Shown: positions 1 to 11,340, counted from the first letter of the stretch. The stretch: 64,000 bases of DNA from Nymphalis io (GCF_905147045.1 NC_065917.1:2248501-2312500); one strand, 5' to 3'. Made by a program: numbers and translations. Notes: generated by a model not told the origin, from the letters alone.

Positions 1-30
1 AATTTATTAATTCTACTGGTAAATAGTAAT
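1..30 (+). repeat. Right end of an LTR belonging to an upstream E element
   Basis: The first 20 bases match the last part of the E-element LTR as seen before U2-U6. The next 10 bases differ from the usual LTR end, after which unit U1 begins with the shared acatgtgaataac junction. This suggests another E element, and so more of the array, lies left of the window. Confidence 0.6.
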
Positions 31-564
31 ACATGTGAATAACAGAAAATCGCAGATAAAATGTTCCTTGAAAACAGGTTGAAGTTTTACATTAACCTTT
101 TAAAATGATTATTCAATTTTTAAATATATAATTTATTATATTTAATTATTTACATCGATGCCTTAATATACAAATAGAAATTAAAAATAGCTATACAAAT
201 AATGACCGCGTGTAATGGTGGCAAGAAAAAAGCAACGTTTTCCCTTTGAATCGCTATTTGTATCCTCTGGGCAAAAAATGGACCAGTCTGTTTCCAGTAG
301 AGGCAATAAGACGAGGATTGATTAATTAAATTGAGTTTAGATAATCTACTTGATTACATCACTTTTTTGACTTCGACCTTGTTTATTTGTATTGTATAAA
401 CAAAAAAACACAAAATTAAACGCATTCAATTTATTACAATAATTGAGTAAAATATATATATCTACGCCATTATTTGTAAATTTAAAGAATTTCAATTGTA
501 AGTAAGAAACTAGATTCTACTTATCTACATTTAGCTAATAATCATCCATTTTGTCGTCTGGTTT

Positions 565-3500
565 CTAATCACAGGGCTTTTTGACTTCTGGTTTCTTATG
601 AGAAGGCTTCTTGACGTCTGGTTTCTCAGCACAGTGGTCTTGTTCCTCATTGTCCGGCTTTTTGTGGTCTGGTTGATTATCATCCGGTTTCTGATCGGCA
701 GGTCCATCTTCGCATGATTGATTTTCATCTGGTTTTTTACTTTCGTCTTTGCTTTTAATATCTAGTACTAATTTTTCGAGTAATTTTAAGGTAGGTTCTG
801 TGATAGATAAATAATGATAAATTATTAATGTTGTCGGCGCTTCACATATGCCGACGACGAGAGAGGCGCGGGGTGCGGGGCGCAGGCTAGCGGCCCGTTG
901 CGCGTGCGCCGCGATTCACCGTTCACTTAGCGAGCGACAGCCAACTAGGCGGACACTTTATCGTCCTTGCGTGCAATTTGAATACGCGAATAAATTATTA
1001 TAATACAGTCCAAGTCTTATTACACCGAAGTCCCGTTAGGGCTCCTTCATTTTCTGGTCCTTCGAAGCGAAAAACCTGCATACTTCCGTCGCATTACAAA
1101 TGCAACGCAACGGTCATTGACGTCGCGTGGTTTACATTGACCGCGCCCAAGGACAAAGGACAAGAAGTCGTCTCCGTCATCTACGTGGCAGCCTTTGTCG
1201 TCTGAAGAAGCTGATGTCAGGGAGTATAATTCTGTATTTGAGTGAGTCCATCCAATTACTTATTTCCAACTTTCCCTATTGAAAACTTCTTTTTGCTGAA
1301 ATTTTTATTTTTTAAATATTTCTCCATAATTAATCTTCTAGTTATTCAAGTAATATATTGCTTAATTACTTCATTGATGCATTATTTAATTATTTCATAA
1401 CAAAAAGTACGCACGCACTTGACACGTGTTAACCTTGAAACCGGTCAAGTCTTATCGCTTTGAATAGAACCCGTTCGTCTACGTAAAGTAAAATCGAATC
1501 ACAAAATACTCTACATTTCTTTGATCAAGATCCGAATTCTTGTCAGGCTAAAACTTTAGGTCTTAATTGGGTTTGTGATTCAGATTCCCTTACATATACT
1601 ATTAATATAACGCCAAATACTAAAATTACTAAACGTCATGTTCTTTCTGTAATTAGTAAAATATTTGATCCACTGGGTCTAGTAGGACCTTGTGTCGTTC
1701 AAGCAAAAATCATTATGCAGAGACTTTGGATAAATAAATATGATTGGGATGACGAGATGTCACACGAGCTTAAAAATTTTTGGTCGACATTTGAAAACAC
1801 TTTGATATCATTAAATAATTTAAAAATACCACGATGGGTTTTGTGTCAAGACTCTATTAAACACGAAATTCATGTCTTCACAGATGCATCGGAAAAGGCG
1901 TACGGGGCATGTCTGTATATTCGATCAAGTAGTGATAATGGCTCTACAAATGTACAGCTTCTAGTCTCTAGAAACCGCCTGTCAAACCGACGACCATACC
2001 GAGGCTTGAACTTTGCGGAGCTTTGTTAGGTGCAAGGCTGTGTACTAAGGTTCAGGAATCGCTTACCATACCCATTCATAGATGTAGCTTTTGGTGTGAC
2101 TCTACCATAGTTCTAGGATGGCTTTCAACTCCTTCTAATCAATTAAAACCTTTTGTTAAAAACAGAGTCAATGAGATTTTGGAAATCACATCTGGTCACT
2201 CCTGGAGCTACGTACCGTCGAAGGACAACCCAGCGGATCTTGTTTCCCGTGGCCTCAGTGCCGACGTAATAAACGATACACCTCTGTGGTGGTCCGGTCC
2301 TTCTTTTTTACTTCATGGTAAAAAGGAGTGGCCGAAAATGCCAAACACAGAGAAACACGAGTTGCCGGAAGTAGTTACTCATTTCATTAGTAATTGTCGC
2401 AATCATTCATACGTTTATCATTCAGACGCAATCACGCATTCATCAATCATTAATTGCTTATTAGAAAAATATTCTAGCCTAAATAAAATTTACAAAATAT
2501 TTACATATATACAAAGATTTATTTATAACTTAAAACATAAAAATAAAATGCATGGCAATCTTTCTGCAAAAGAAATACAAAATTCAATAAATACTATTAT
2601 ACATCATTGTCAACTTGAAATGTTTCCTGAAGAGTATAATCTTTTAAAATCTGGTCAGAAATTGCCACGCAAAAGTAGATTGCTTCCTTTGACTCCATTC
2701 ATTGACAATCATAATCTCATTCGCGTGGGCGGGAGGCTTGACAACTCCCCCTACGATTTTAACATAAAACATCCCATTGTAATTTGTAGTAAGCATATTT
2801 TTACTAAACTTTTATTTCATATGCAACATTTAAAACTTTTACATGCCGGCCCACAATTATTATTGTCACATATAAGACAAAGTTATTGGCCTCTAGGTGG
2901 CAGAAACTTATCTAGACTTATCGTAAATAAATGCCTTACATGTTTCAAAAATAGAGCACAAAATGTACAGCCTCTAATGGGTCATTTACCTAGTGCTCGA
3001 ACTAATCTGGAATTTCCATTTCTCAACTGTTATGTAGATTACGCGGGGCCAGTATTGATAGCCGATCGTAAAGGCCGCGGTTGCAAACTTATAAAATCTT
3101 ATATGTGCATCTTTGTTTGCTCAGCAGTAAAAGCAGTGCACTTGGAGCTCGTCTCTGATCTTAGCACTGATGCTTATATGGCCGCGCTACATCGTTTCAT
3201 AGCGCGTCGAGGCAAACCGCGGACGATAACATCTGATAACGGCACGAATTTCGTAGGCGCATCCAACGAAATACAGAAATTTATTCAATCATCGAATGTT
3301 GCATGTGAGATAGCACAAGAGGGTATCGATTTCATTTTCACACCTGCTTATAGTCCTCATTTCAACTCTTTAGCGGAAGCAGCAGTCAAATCATGCAAGC
3401 ATCATTTAAAAAGATTACTTTCTCTAACCCATTTCACATTTGAGGAGATGACTACGTGTCTCACTCAAATAGAAGCAATTCTAAATTCGCGTCCTCTAAC

Positions 3501-5364
3501 ACCTCTCTCTTCAGACCCTAATGATTTTTCGGCACTAACTCCTTCTCATTTTCTAATTGGACGACCACTCTTATCAGTACCATGCTCTCGGGTGACTGAA
3601 GCCGACATCACTCGACTGGACCGATGGAGGAGAATCCAGTACATACGACATCATTTCTGGAGCCGCTTCCATAATGAGTACACTTCTTTGCTACAGGCCA
3701 AATCCAAATGGTTTAGTTCCAGAGGGGAGGTGAAACCAGGGTCTTTAGTCCTAATCAAGGACAAAACAACACCACCGCTGCTCTGGTCCCTGGGTCGGGT
3801 CACACAGACCTTTCCCGGCGTAGACGGAGTCACGCGGGTGGCAGAAATCAAAACGAAGAGAGGAACAATTCGTCGCGCTTTCAAGAACATCTGCCCCCTT
3901 CCTGATCAAGATTGAAGAGCACTCTTCAACCCGGGGAGTATGTCGGCGCTTCACATATGCCGACGACGAGAGAGGCGCGGGGCGCGGGGCGCAGGCTAGC
4001 GGCCCGTTGCGCGTGCGCCGCGATTCACCGGTCACTCAGCGAGCGACAGCCAACTAGGCGGACACTTTATCGTCCTTGCGTGCAATTTGAATACGCGAAT
4101 AAATTATTATAATACAGTCCAAGTCTTATTACACCGAAGTCCCGTTAGGGCTCCTTCAAATGTAATATAAGAATTATCCTTAATTATATTTACTGTTAGG
4201 TGACTGCAGGCTTTTGCATATAAATAAACATATTCTAGAACATTGAAATTATATATTAAGGCTTTTTGAAACAACTAATAACATATTGCACCTCCAAGCT
4301 GCTGAGTATTGTTGTGTTCAGTTTAAGAGGCGAGTGAGTCAAAAATGCAAGCAAAAGGGACGTAACATCTTAGTTACCAAAATTGGTGGCGCTGGCGATG
4401 TAATAGATAAATATTTCTTACAGAGCCAATGCTTATGGCCGGTTATGGTTCTTACTGTCGAGTGCCTAACATTTTTAATTAAAAAAGCAATTAAAACAGA
4501 TATACTTACTTGGATGCGGTGCAGCAAATACCGCAGCAAGACCCTGAAGCAAGAAATAATTGTATTCGTGACATGATATATCAGAAAGTGATTATGCGTC
4601 ATTGATTGTAATAAATATAACATTTAAGGGAGACACGTATCAAAATAGCGTATCATCGCACGTTGACTTATGACATTTCATGAGTGAGATACAAAGTGAG
4701 ACAAAATATACGTTTTAATAGCAGTGGAAATGAGTCGATGATAAATTGTTTAATGAAAATTGAAATCATGGTGCGATCAGTTTAAAGTGTCAATTCTAAA
4801 ATGGTGATAGGACTTAGTGCCTATCTAGGCAGGTATCATCCACTTATCGCATATTATCTGCTCGCGAGATGGAAATCATTGGAGCTTGTTCCAAATTCAA
4901 ATCGAATTTGAGAAAAAACTTCCAACTTTTCTCCCCAAGGGGATAAGTATGTCCAGCAATTGTAAATTAATATAAAGTCACGTCACTGCTTAATACCATC
5001 ATCTGATCCATATGCGTCTACCTTTATCTGTGTTAGGAATCTGTCAAAACATTTAAAAAGTAAATTATCTATGGCTTCACCCTAATATCTTTGAGTCCCA
5101 AGGTACTCATGAGAATTGATGTGTAAGCATGTGAGCATGTGTACCGATATCACGCACATATTAACGCACTTACAATAACAAATCTCACGCTGACGTCATC
5201 TGACGCTCGAAGTTTCAGCTAGGTAGGATATTTAACCATCAAAAATATTAAAACAATCACTACGTTTCACACTAACATGACATATTATCACGAAAGAAAC
5301 GTAATTAGCTATTTAAATAATAATTTTTACTTACAAACAGTACAAGAAGTATCGAGAGCTTCAT
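565..5364 (-). CDS. Gene copy 1: predicted secreted Lys/Pro/Asp-rich protein, three exons
   Basis: Exon 1 (5364-5335) encodes MKLSILLVLF and ends at a GTAAGT donor. Exon 2 (4543-4510, 34 nt) follows a ttgcttcag acceptor, encodes GLAAVFAAPHP plus one base, and ends at gtaagt. Exon 3 (797-565, 233 nt) follows a ctatcacag acceptor and ends in TAG. Intron phases 0 and 1 join in frame to 98 residues. The N terminus looks like a signal peptide, with likely cleavage after Ala17. The mature part has an amphipathic stretch (about 23-38), then a hydrophilic tail with repeated KPD/KKP motifs (about 41-96) and Cys50, Cys77 and Cys97. An AATAAA lies at 435-430, about 130 nt past the stop. Intron 1 is 791 bp. 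Intron 2 is 3712 bp because it holds a Bel-Pao element in antisense; without it and its target duplication it would be 380 bp, as in copies 4 and 6. Family and function are not recognised. A secreted product is inferred from the signal peptide only. Confidence 0.78.
832..1049 (+). repeat. Bel-Pao 5' LTR
   Basis: 218 bp, GC-rich in its first half, ending ctccttca. It is followed by a leader starting ttttctggtccttcg, where the primer-binding site would lie. An apparent 75-codon ORF at 978-1205 crosses the LTR edge and is not a gene. Confidence 0.9.
1487..3915 (+). pseudogene. Bel-Pao pol remnant: RT C-terminus, RNase H, integrase
   Basis: The open frame from 1487 to 2029 reads the end of Bel-Pao RT (FDPLGLVGP near 1660) and the start of RNase H (HVFTDASEKAYGACLY near 1870). 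A single-base indel near 1980-1990 moves the rest into another frame, which runs to 3915. That part holds the RNase H end (VPSKDNPADLVSRG), an integrase zinc-binding region (HAG...CLTCFKN), the integrase core (YVDYAGPV, TSDNGTNFVGA, and SLAEAAVK with the likely catalytic Glu) and the C-terminal RWRR/FW region usual in this superfamily. Upstream of about 1486 stops appear and the gag-protease-RT portion is absent. It cannot encode a working polyprotein. Confidence 0.88.
3941..4158 (+). repeat. Bel-Pao 3' LTR
   Basis: 218-bp direct repeat of the LTR at 832, starting 26 bases after the pol stop and ending at the aatgt target duplication. Confidence 0.9.
4290..4460 (+). repeat. Old, truncated Metulj-like SINE fragment in intron 2
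   Basis: The stretch tattgttgtgttcag...gacgtaacatcttagtt...ggtggcgctggcgatgtaa matches the middle of the SINE seen complete at 41874-42172, with many differences. Equivalent fragments sit in intron 2 of the other five gene copies. Overlapping 94-98 codon ORFs on both strands here are accidental. Confidence 0.6.
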
Positions 5365-5397
5365 CTTGGTGATAAATAAAGCGAAGACGTTTTCGAT

Positions 5398-5430
5398 AAT
5401 GATAGAAGTGCATTTGCAGTAGTTTTTATA
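5398..5430 (-). promoter_or_regulatory. TATA box and initiator of gene copy 1
   Basis: On the minus strand TATAAAAA lies at 5430-5423 and a TCATT initiator-like motif at 5402-5398, with the likely start at about 5400. Spacing from the TATA to the start is about 30 bases, leaving a 5' UTR of about 36 nt with no upstream ATG. The arrangement is the same in all six copies. Confidence 0.65.
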
Positions 5431-5628
5431 TGAAAGTTTTTAAGCCGTTTCTAAATTGTGTAAATATATATGACGTTTTTCTTTTAGAGCTCCACAAGTT
5501 CTTAAAGAAAACCCATAGAAGACTAATCTATTCCAATCGAAGAAGGTCTAAAGACAAACAACATTGATCACTGGTCGAGATCATGAATAATCTTGAATAT
5601 GATATTCATACTACCTTCTATTAATTCT

Positions 5629-6600
5629 ACTGGTGGTAGAGCTTTGTGCAAGCTCTCGTCTGGGTAGGTACCATCCGGGGTGCATGTCAGTCACCTCCAC
5701 GTGGTGCACCCTGGGCAACGGGGTCGACCAGCAATCCGATGTTTTTTCCGGATTGCTTGTCGACCGCGGCTGAGACTGACGCGGCGGAAGTGTCGCGGGC
5801 CGCTTCTGGTACTTCTCTGTTGCGCAGTGTGGACCAGCGAGCGGCTTCGTGGCAAATAGGAGGACTCCGGGGTTCTTATGGGCCGCCGGAGAGAGAGAGG
5901 AGGAGTTGGTCTCCGGGGTCCTTTCGGGCTGCCGGAGTCAGGAGGAGGTAGTAGTAGGAGGAGGGAGAGGCGGGTTCGCCCAGTTTCAGTGTCGATGCTG
6001 GGTGGACGGACTTCGGTCACCGTCTTCTCAAACTCGTTTCCCCATCCAGGCGTCAGCCTGTTGTGGGACCGAGGGCTTTGCCTTCACCGGCCGGGCCAAG
6101 AGGAGACAACCTCAATAAAAAACAACAGGTGGGTCACTCACCCAAAGCGACGGCCGCAGGCTGGGTCGCGGTGGTGAGCTAACGCGTTCCCGTAACCCCG
6201 CCACCATGCGGTGAGACGGAAACGAGGAGGTTTTAGTGGGTAGGACGATGCTGATGACCTTCTACCCCGTGAGTCCTACATACCCGTCCGGGTCGTGTCC
6301 GGTCGGGAGGCGTAAATGCCTTTCCTCCTCGAAAAAAAAAGGGTAGGTACCATTCACTCATTAGATATTCTACCACAAAAAAGCATTATTTTGGGTATTG
6401 TTGTGTTCCGTTTTGAAGGGTGAGCTAGTGTAATTACAGGCACAAGGGACATAACATCTTATTTCCCAAGGTTGGTGGCGCATTGGTGATGTAAGCGATG
6501 GTTAACATTTATTATAATTCAAATATCTATGAGCGTTGGTGACCACTTACCATCAGGTGGCCCATATGCTCGTTCGCCTCCATATTCTAATAAAAAAAAA
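5629..6600 (+). mobile_element. Metulj-type SINE split by a GC-rich insert (U1)
   Basis: The left arm (5629-5674, actggtggtag...) and right arm (6354-6600, ending in the tail motif and poly-A) together match the uninterrupted SINE at 41874-42172. It lies about 200 bases upstream of the TATA box of gene 1. The same split SINE is present in all six units. Confidence 0.8.
5675..6340 (+). mobile_element. GC-rich poly-A retroposon inside the SINE (U1)
   Basis: 666 bp, much more GC-rich than its surroundings, ending in a run of nine A. It is flanked by the exact 13-bp duplication gggtaggtaccat (5662-5674 and 6341-6353). Poly-A plus target duplication indicate LINE-mediated retroposition. The source is not recognised; it may be the 3' part of a LINE or a chimeric SINE. 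Several 89-109 codon ORFs on both strands look like products of GC-rich composition rather than genes. Confidence 0.75.
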
Positions 6601-7146
6601 TTAAATCATTGTGGATTTGAAAAAAAAATTACGTTTTGAATATTTCTGACACGCAAATATCAATATCGTTAAATTTAAAAATTTCCATTTCCTTAAAATT
6701 TAAAAACACTAACATAAGTACATACTTTATATTCATTGATTTAATTAAATTATGTATTACTTATCTACATAAGTATGTATTTACAAAAGAAAAGTAGTGT
6801 ATGTAGTATATCAGTTGTCCGGTTTCCATAGTACGAGCTCTGTTTAGTTTGGGATCAGATGGCCGTGTGTGAATGATGTCCCAGGATATTATTATCGATT
6901 TGATGGATTTATTTGTATATGTATATATAACGATTTTAATCATTATCACAGAACCACACAATATTAATTGTCTCTGTCTTCATATTTATTTTTGATGCAT
7001 TCTTATATGAGTCACAATGAAATAGCGGTGTATATATCGTTCACTATATAACTAAGCCATTTACCTTTCGTTAAATAAACATATCAAACAATACTTTGTA
7101 TCTGTTTAAATATAACGGTTACTTTGAATAAAATAATCTTATGTAC

Positions 7147-9440
7147 TTTTTTTTTTTTTTATATTTGCCGGGAGGGCAAATGACTCTACTCCACCTGATG
7201 GTAAGTGGTATTAGAGTCCAAACGCGACGACGGCCAGTACAGTCGGGAAAAATGTTCTGTACTAGCCGTCCCCGCCTTGCCGGCCCGCAAGATGCCTCTT
7301 CACGCCTCGTTTGAAAGAACGCGGGTTGTAAGAGGAATTATTCTCTCTATAATTCCTCAGAGCACTCGCCGTGATACAGTCGATAGAAAGCGCTCAGTGC
7401 TGCTATCTCACGACGCAATTGTAAAGGTTCAAGGGTGTTTGTGACCTTTACGTCGCCAATAATGCGTACGGCACGTCGCTACAACCGGTCCAAGGCCTCA
7501 AGTAGGTACTTAGCGGAGCCATCCCAAAGGTGCGAGCAATATTCCACGCAAGACCGTACCTGTGTTTTGTACAGCAGGCACAGTTGTTGTGGCGTGAAAA
7601 AGCGCCGCACCTTGTTCAGAATTCCGAGTTTCCGTGAAGCTGTTTTTATAACAGCCTCGATGTAATCCCTTGGACTAAGGTCGCAGCGAACGTCAATCCC
7701 CAGCATGGCGATTTTGCTTTGCATCACCAGCGGAGTACCACAGAGGGAGGGAAGAGGGGAAAATGTTGACTTTTTCGCCGTGAGAGCGCATACCTGTGTT
7801 TTCTTGGCATTAAACTCAACAAGATTATCAGAGCCCCATTTGGCGATGAGCTCTAATGTCCTATCGAGTTCAATGACAAGATTCTTCCGCCTCTCCTCAA
7901 TTTCCGCTCGCCCAGCCACTGCGCGTCCGTAGTATCCACCATGCACTGTACTATCGTCTGCATAGCAATGTATGTTCCCAAGAGAGGGCATATCATTGAT
8001 ATGCAAAAGAAAGAGTGTGGGAGATAGCACAGATCCCTGGGGGACCCCAGCATTCACTACATAGAACTGTGAAGCGCAACCATCAACTAAAACACGAAGA
8101 CTACGCTTGTGTAGGAAGCTGGCAATCCAGGTGCATAGCTGAGCAGGCAGACCATATGCCGGCAGCTTGGAGAGAAGACTTCTGTGCCAGACCCTGTCGA
8201 AAGCCTTGGAGATATCGAGGCTGACAGCCAACGATTCTCCATGCTTGTCGATAGCTTCACCCCAGAGGTGCGTTACGTACGCTAGAAGATCACCTGTGGA
8301 CCGTTTTGGTCGAAACCCGTATTGACGATCATTAATTAAAGAGTGATCTTCTAGGTAATGGATCAGTTGGTTGTTTAAAATCCGTTCCATCACCTTACAA
8401 AGTACTGAGGTGATAGCTATTGGCCGATAATTTGCCGGGTCAGACCGATCCCCTTTTTTGGGAACCGCTTGCACATTAGCTCTTCTCCAAGCCTCCGGCA
8501 CACTTCCCGAAGAGAGAGAAAGTTGAAACAGGCGCGTTAACACAGGAGACAGCTCCGCTGCGCACTTCTTCAGCACTATGGCTGGTATTCCATCGGGACC
8601 GCTAGCTTTCCGTACATCAAGTGATTGCAGCTCCGCACGCACATCACGTTGCCTGATTTTAATGTCAGGCATCGTATGGCCACATGCAGGTATTGTAGGT
8701 GGCAGTGCACTACAATCATCGATGACGGAATTGTCGGCAAAGAGTTTAGCCAGGAGATCAGCTTGCTCTTGCGGACTGTGAGCTAGCGATCCGTCCGGAT
8801 TTCTGAGCGGTGGCAGCGAAGGTTGGCAGAAATTGTTTTGCACAGACTTGGTCAGACGCCAGAAGCTACGGGAGCCCCTAGGATGCGAAACAAGGTCATG
8901 ACCAATCTGTACAATGCGCTGTGCATCCGCTCTCGTGTATGCCTTTCTACAGGACTTGGAATTTTTATTATAGTTTGCTTTCAGTGAGTCAATGTTAGAT
9001 GCCCCGGTTATGCAGCCGTTGATCCACTTGCGATATGCCGCCTGCTTAGATGATACAGCATCGGCACATTCACGAGTGAACCAACGGTTACGCGTACTCC
9101 TACTGACGAGATCTGAGCTAGGAATGTAGTATTCCATTCCCAGCATGATCTCGCCAGCAACAGCAGCGGCACTAACTGTCGGGTCATTTCCACTGAAGCA
9201 ACGTTCCTTCCAAAGGACCGACGCATAGTAATCGCGCATACCGTCCCAATCCGCCGACTTATAGTGCCAAACGCGACGTTTGCATACCGCTAGTGGCGGC
9301 AGCTTGGCCTGTGGCACTCTGGTAGAAATAAGGCTGTGATCCGAAGAGCCAAAAGGAGCCTGAACCACAACCTGATATTCCACCGGGTGAGAAGTCAGCA
9401 GAAGGTCCAGTAGAGAAGGTGCTTGCCCATCAATGTCTGT
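7147..9440 (-). mobile_element. LINE A, Jockey/CR1 group, 5'-truncated (copy in E1)
   Basis: A poly-T tail at the left edge and coding sequence on the minus strand show a 5'-truncated LINE. Its right end (…gtctgtttcc) joins E gag sequence at exactly the same base as the copy at 57813-60262. The left flank differs: here unit DNA abuts the tail, so gag, the E 5' LTR and the end of U1 have been deleted. About 130 bp of the 3' UTR present in the other copy is also missing. Confidence 0.85.
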
Positions 9441-9446
9441 TTCCAT
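7479..9446 (-). pseudogene. LINE A ORF2 remnant: endonuclease end and reverse transcriptase
   Basis: 655 codons. The first ones derive partly from flanking gag. The end of the endonuclease domain (PFGSSDHSLIS) is followed by RT motifs ASGPDGIP, YRPIAITS, QYGFRPKRST, SLDISKAFDRVWH, GVPQGSVLSPTLF and the catalytic YADD. Most of the endonuclease is lost by 5' truncation. The frame stops at TAG directly after EALDRL, where the next in-frame codons (RRAVRII) continue the usual family C-terminus, so this is probably a CAG-to-TAG change. The same stop occurs in the copy at 58301. Confidence 0.85.
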
Positions 9447-9721
9447 CCGAAACTAATTTCGGTGTCATTTTAACAGAAATGCTCGACAAACGAATGAGGG
9501 TAGGAGATTGTTTAGATGAATATTTCTATGATAAAAATAATTTATTAAATGCATGTAATATTTTTGGTAAGAAGGCGGTAGATTGCATTATACACGGTAT
9601 AGATGATCGTAAAATAAGTGCTGGTACGTCGGCCGCGCGTTTTACAGAGCCTGAAGACTTGTTGAAATTTCTTAAAGACGTTTGTAAAGAACATGAAGAT
9701 ATTCCAGTAAATATGAAATGA
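9441..9721 (+). pseudogene. E gag, C-terminal remnant
   Basis: Reads from FPSETNFGVILTEMLD to the normal gag stop (…DIPVNMK). The first codons of the predicted 100-codon ORF come from LINE A. It corresponds to about the last 93 of the 185 residues of intact gag at 34377-34934. Confidence 0.8.
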
Positions 9722-9819
9722 TATTAATTGCAAATGGTGTACACTGTAAACAAATTGTAACAGTTTTTATACAACTGAAGAGTTTGCTTTGTTACAAAAT
9801 ATTTATCAATTATCAAAAG

Positions 9820-10903
9820 TTGACTGGTCTTCCTTGCCATCAATAATGTTTGACAATATTGTCATCCCTTATTGCGATTGTGTTAAAAACTTGGGAGTTT
9901 TCCTTGATAACACTCTTAGCTGGACTCGCCATGTAAATGAGATCAGCAGGAAGGTGTTTGTTGCGCTGAGGTCTTTGCGTCGTCTTCGACATTTTCTTCC
10001 AATTCCTACTAAAATTATGCTCGCACAGACTCTACTCCTTCCTATCCTTGATTATGCTGACGCAAGCTTTGTTGATTTAACCGAAGACCAATTAACTAAG
10101 CTTGAGAGACTTCAAAATACATTTATTCGGTTTATATTTGGATTACGTAAATATGACCACATTTCACAATTTCGTTCTCGTATTAATTGGTTACCCATTC
10201 GACTTCGCCGGTATATGCACATCCTGTCTATTCTGTACTGACTTTACTTGAAGGAGAAATTTTTATTTTTAGGAAATCCTGGAGAAGTAGTTCGTTCTGT
10301 GAAGAGATGGATTTTAAAGGTGCCCGAACATAAGTCATCTTTTTATAATAATTCTTTTACAATTCAGGCTATTTAACTCTGGAACGATCTTCCTATAAAT
10401 ATTCGGGAGGCCAAATCTATAAATATTTTTAAAAAACTTGTAAAAGATCACTTTTTGTCTCAAATGCCTTATCACCAATTATTTCTTTTATTTCAGTATT
10501 TTTTGTATTATTCATTTATTTTTCTTTTTTCTTTCTTATTATGTTTGAGGACTTATCGTTTTATTCGTTGTTGCTGTACACAGTATGTATTTATATCATA
10601 TTCATATACTTATAATTTTGTATGAACTGATAATATAATTTATTTATGGATATATTTATAATATGTGTATTTTATATTTACATTTAATAATTGGTTTTGT
10701 TTTAATTAAATATTAATATTATTTTATTCATACCACCACCTACCCCATATCCTATCTGTAATTACTTACACCTTTGGTTGCCTGGAAGAGATCGCTATGC
10801 AGCGATAAGGTCGCCATAATTGTACATTTATTTAGGCAGTATACATGCTTTGTATTTTTCTCTTTGTGGTGTGATGTACAATAAAAGTATTAAAGTAAAG
10901 TAA
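9820..10903 (+). pseudogene. LINE fragment inside E1 (RT C-terminal region and 3' UTR)
   Basis: Encodes the region after the RT core (VKNLGVFLDNTLSW...PILDYADA). It is broken here by a 28-bp deletion near 10243 and an in-frame stop near 10374. The 3' UTR contains gttgcctggaagagatcgc and ends in a run of attaaagtaaagtaa. The same fragment sits in E2, E3, E5 and E6, so it was part of E before amplification. Confidence 0.8.
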
Positions 10904-11084
10904 CTTTTATATTTTAACATGAAAATATGCATCATAACAAAATGTGATTGTGAATTACATAATTAGAGTTGAAATTTTAAAATTATATTTTTGAAATTTG
11001 AAAATAAATTAGTTAGATAGAGGAATATAGAAAACATGAATATTAAAAAAAAAGTAAGATGATTGATGTAAAGATGAATTATTT

Positions 11085-11340
11085 GCTGTTGGGAAGTTTC
11101 ACACGGTCACACTGGTGATGACGGGTGAAATGCCAACAAGATAAAAAGAACTGAGTTTGGTTGTTAAGTCTCACACGGTCACAATATTATGTGATGAGGG
11201 GTGAGGTGCTAACCTCATGATTGTGGAAGTCGACTAATATGTCGTGGTTGGGAAGTCTCACACGGTCACAGTATGTGATGAGGTGATGATGAGGTGCTAA
11301 CCTGTGTAGTCAATGCTCGCATAATCATTAACGAGGGGTG
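11085..11340 (+). repeat. Imperfect tandem repeats before the E1 3' LTR
   Basis: About three degenerate copies of a unit with gggaagtctcacacggtcac and gtgatgaggggtgaggtgct. Equivalent blocks lie at about 25550-25800, 36322-36575 and 52452-52715. Confidence 0.7.

Larger units (their letters stand above)
832..4158 (+). mobile_element. Bel-Pao LTR retrotransposon, internally deleted, in intron 2 of gene 1
   Basis: Two 218-bp LTRs (832-1049 and 3941-4158) begin TG and end CA. They are flanked by the 5-bp duplication aatgt (827-831 and 4159-4163), and other units show the empty site. The LTRs differ at three positions that I can see. Between them are a leader, the C-terminal part of reverse transcriptase, RNase H and integrase; gag, protease and most of RT are missing. 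The element is on the plus strand, opposite to the host gene. Confidence 0.92.
31..7146 (+). repeat. Tandem unit copy U1
   Basis: First of six unit copies in the same orientation. It holds gene 1 on the minus strand, with Bel-Pao in intron 2, then the SINE with its GC-rich insert, then an AT-rich flank. It ends abruptly at the poly-T tail of LINE A, so its last few hundred bases and the following E 5' LTR are deleted. It carries the A-type markers shared with U4 and U5: the short tttacattaacc variant near position 90 and the A-type alleles in exon 3. No second gene is seen in 31-430 or 6601-7146. Confidence 0.85.

Noticed and set aside
196..275. Weak inverted repeat atacaaatag / ctatttgtat in the 3' flank of gene 1
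   Set aside because: Only about 10 bp and no sign of a transposon or structured RNA.
531..728. 65-codon minus ORF MKINHAKMDL..., repeated in every unit
   Set aside because: It overlaps exon 3 of the secreted-protein gene in another frame. Differences between copies change its residues but are silent in the exon 3 frame.
978..1205. 75-codon plus ORF
   Set aside because: It starts inside the Bel-Pao LTR and runs into the leader; no domain.
4286..4623. 94-98 codon ORFs on both strands in each unit
   Set aside because: They cover a SINE fragment, exon 2 and intron sequence; the spliced model explains exon 2 better.
5646..6177. 89-109 codon ORFs in the GC-rich insert
   Set aside because: ORFs occur on both strands and several frames at once, as expected from GC-rich sequence, with no recognisable domain.
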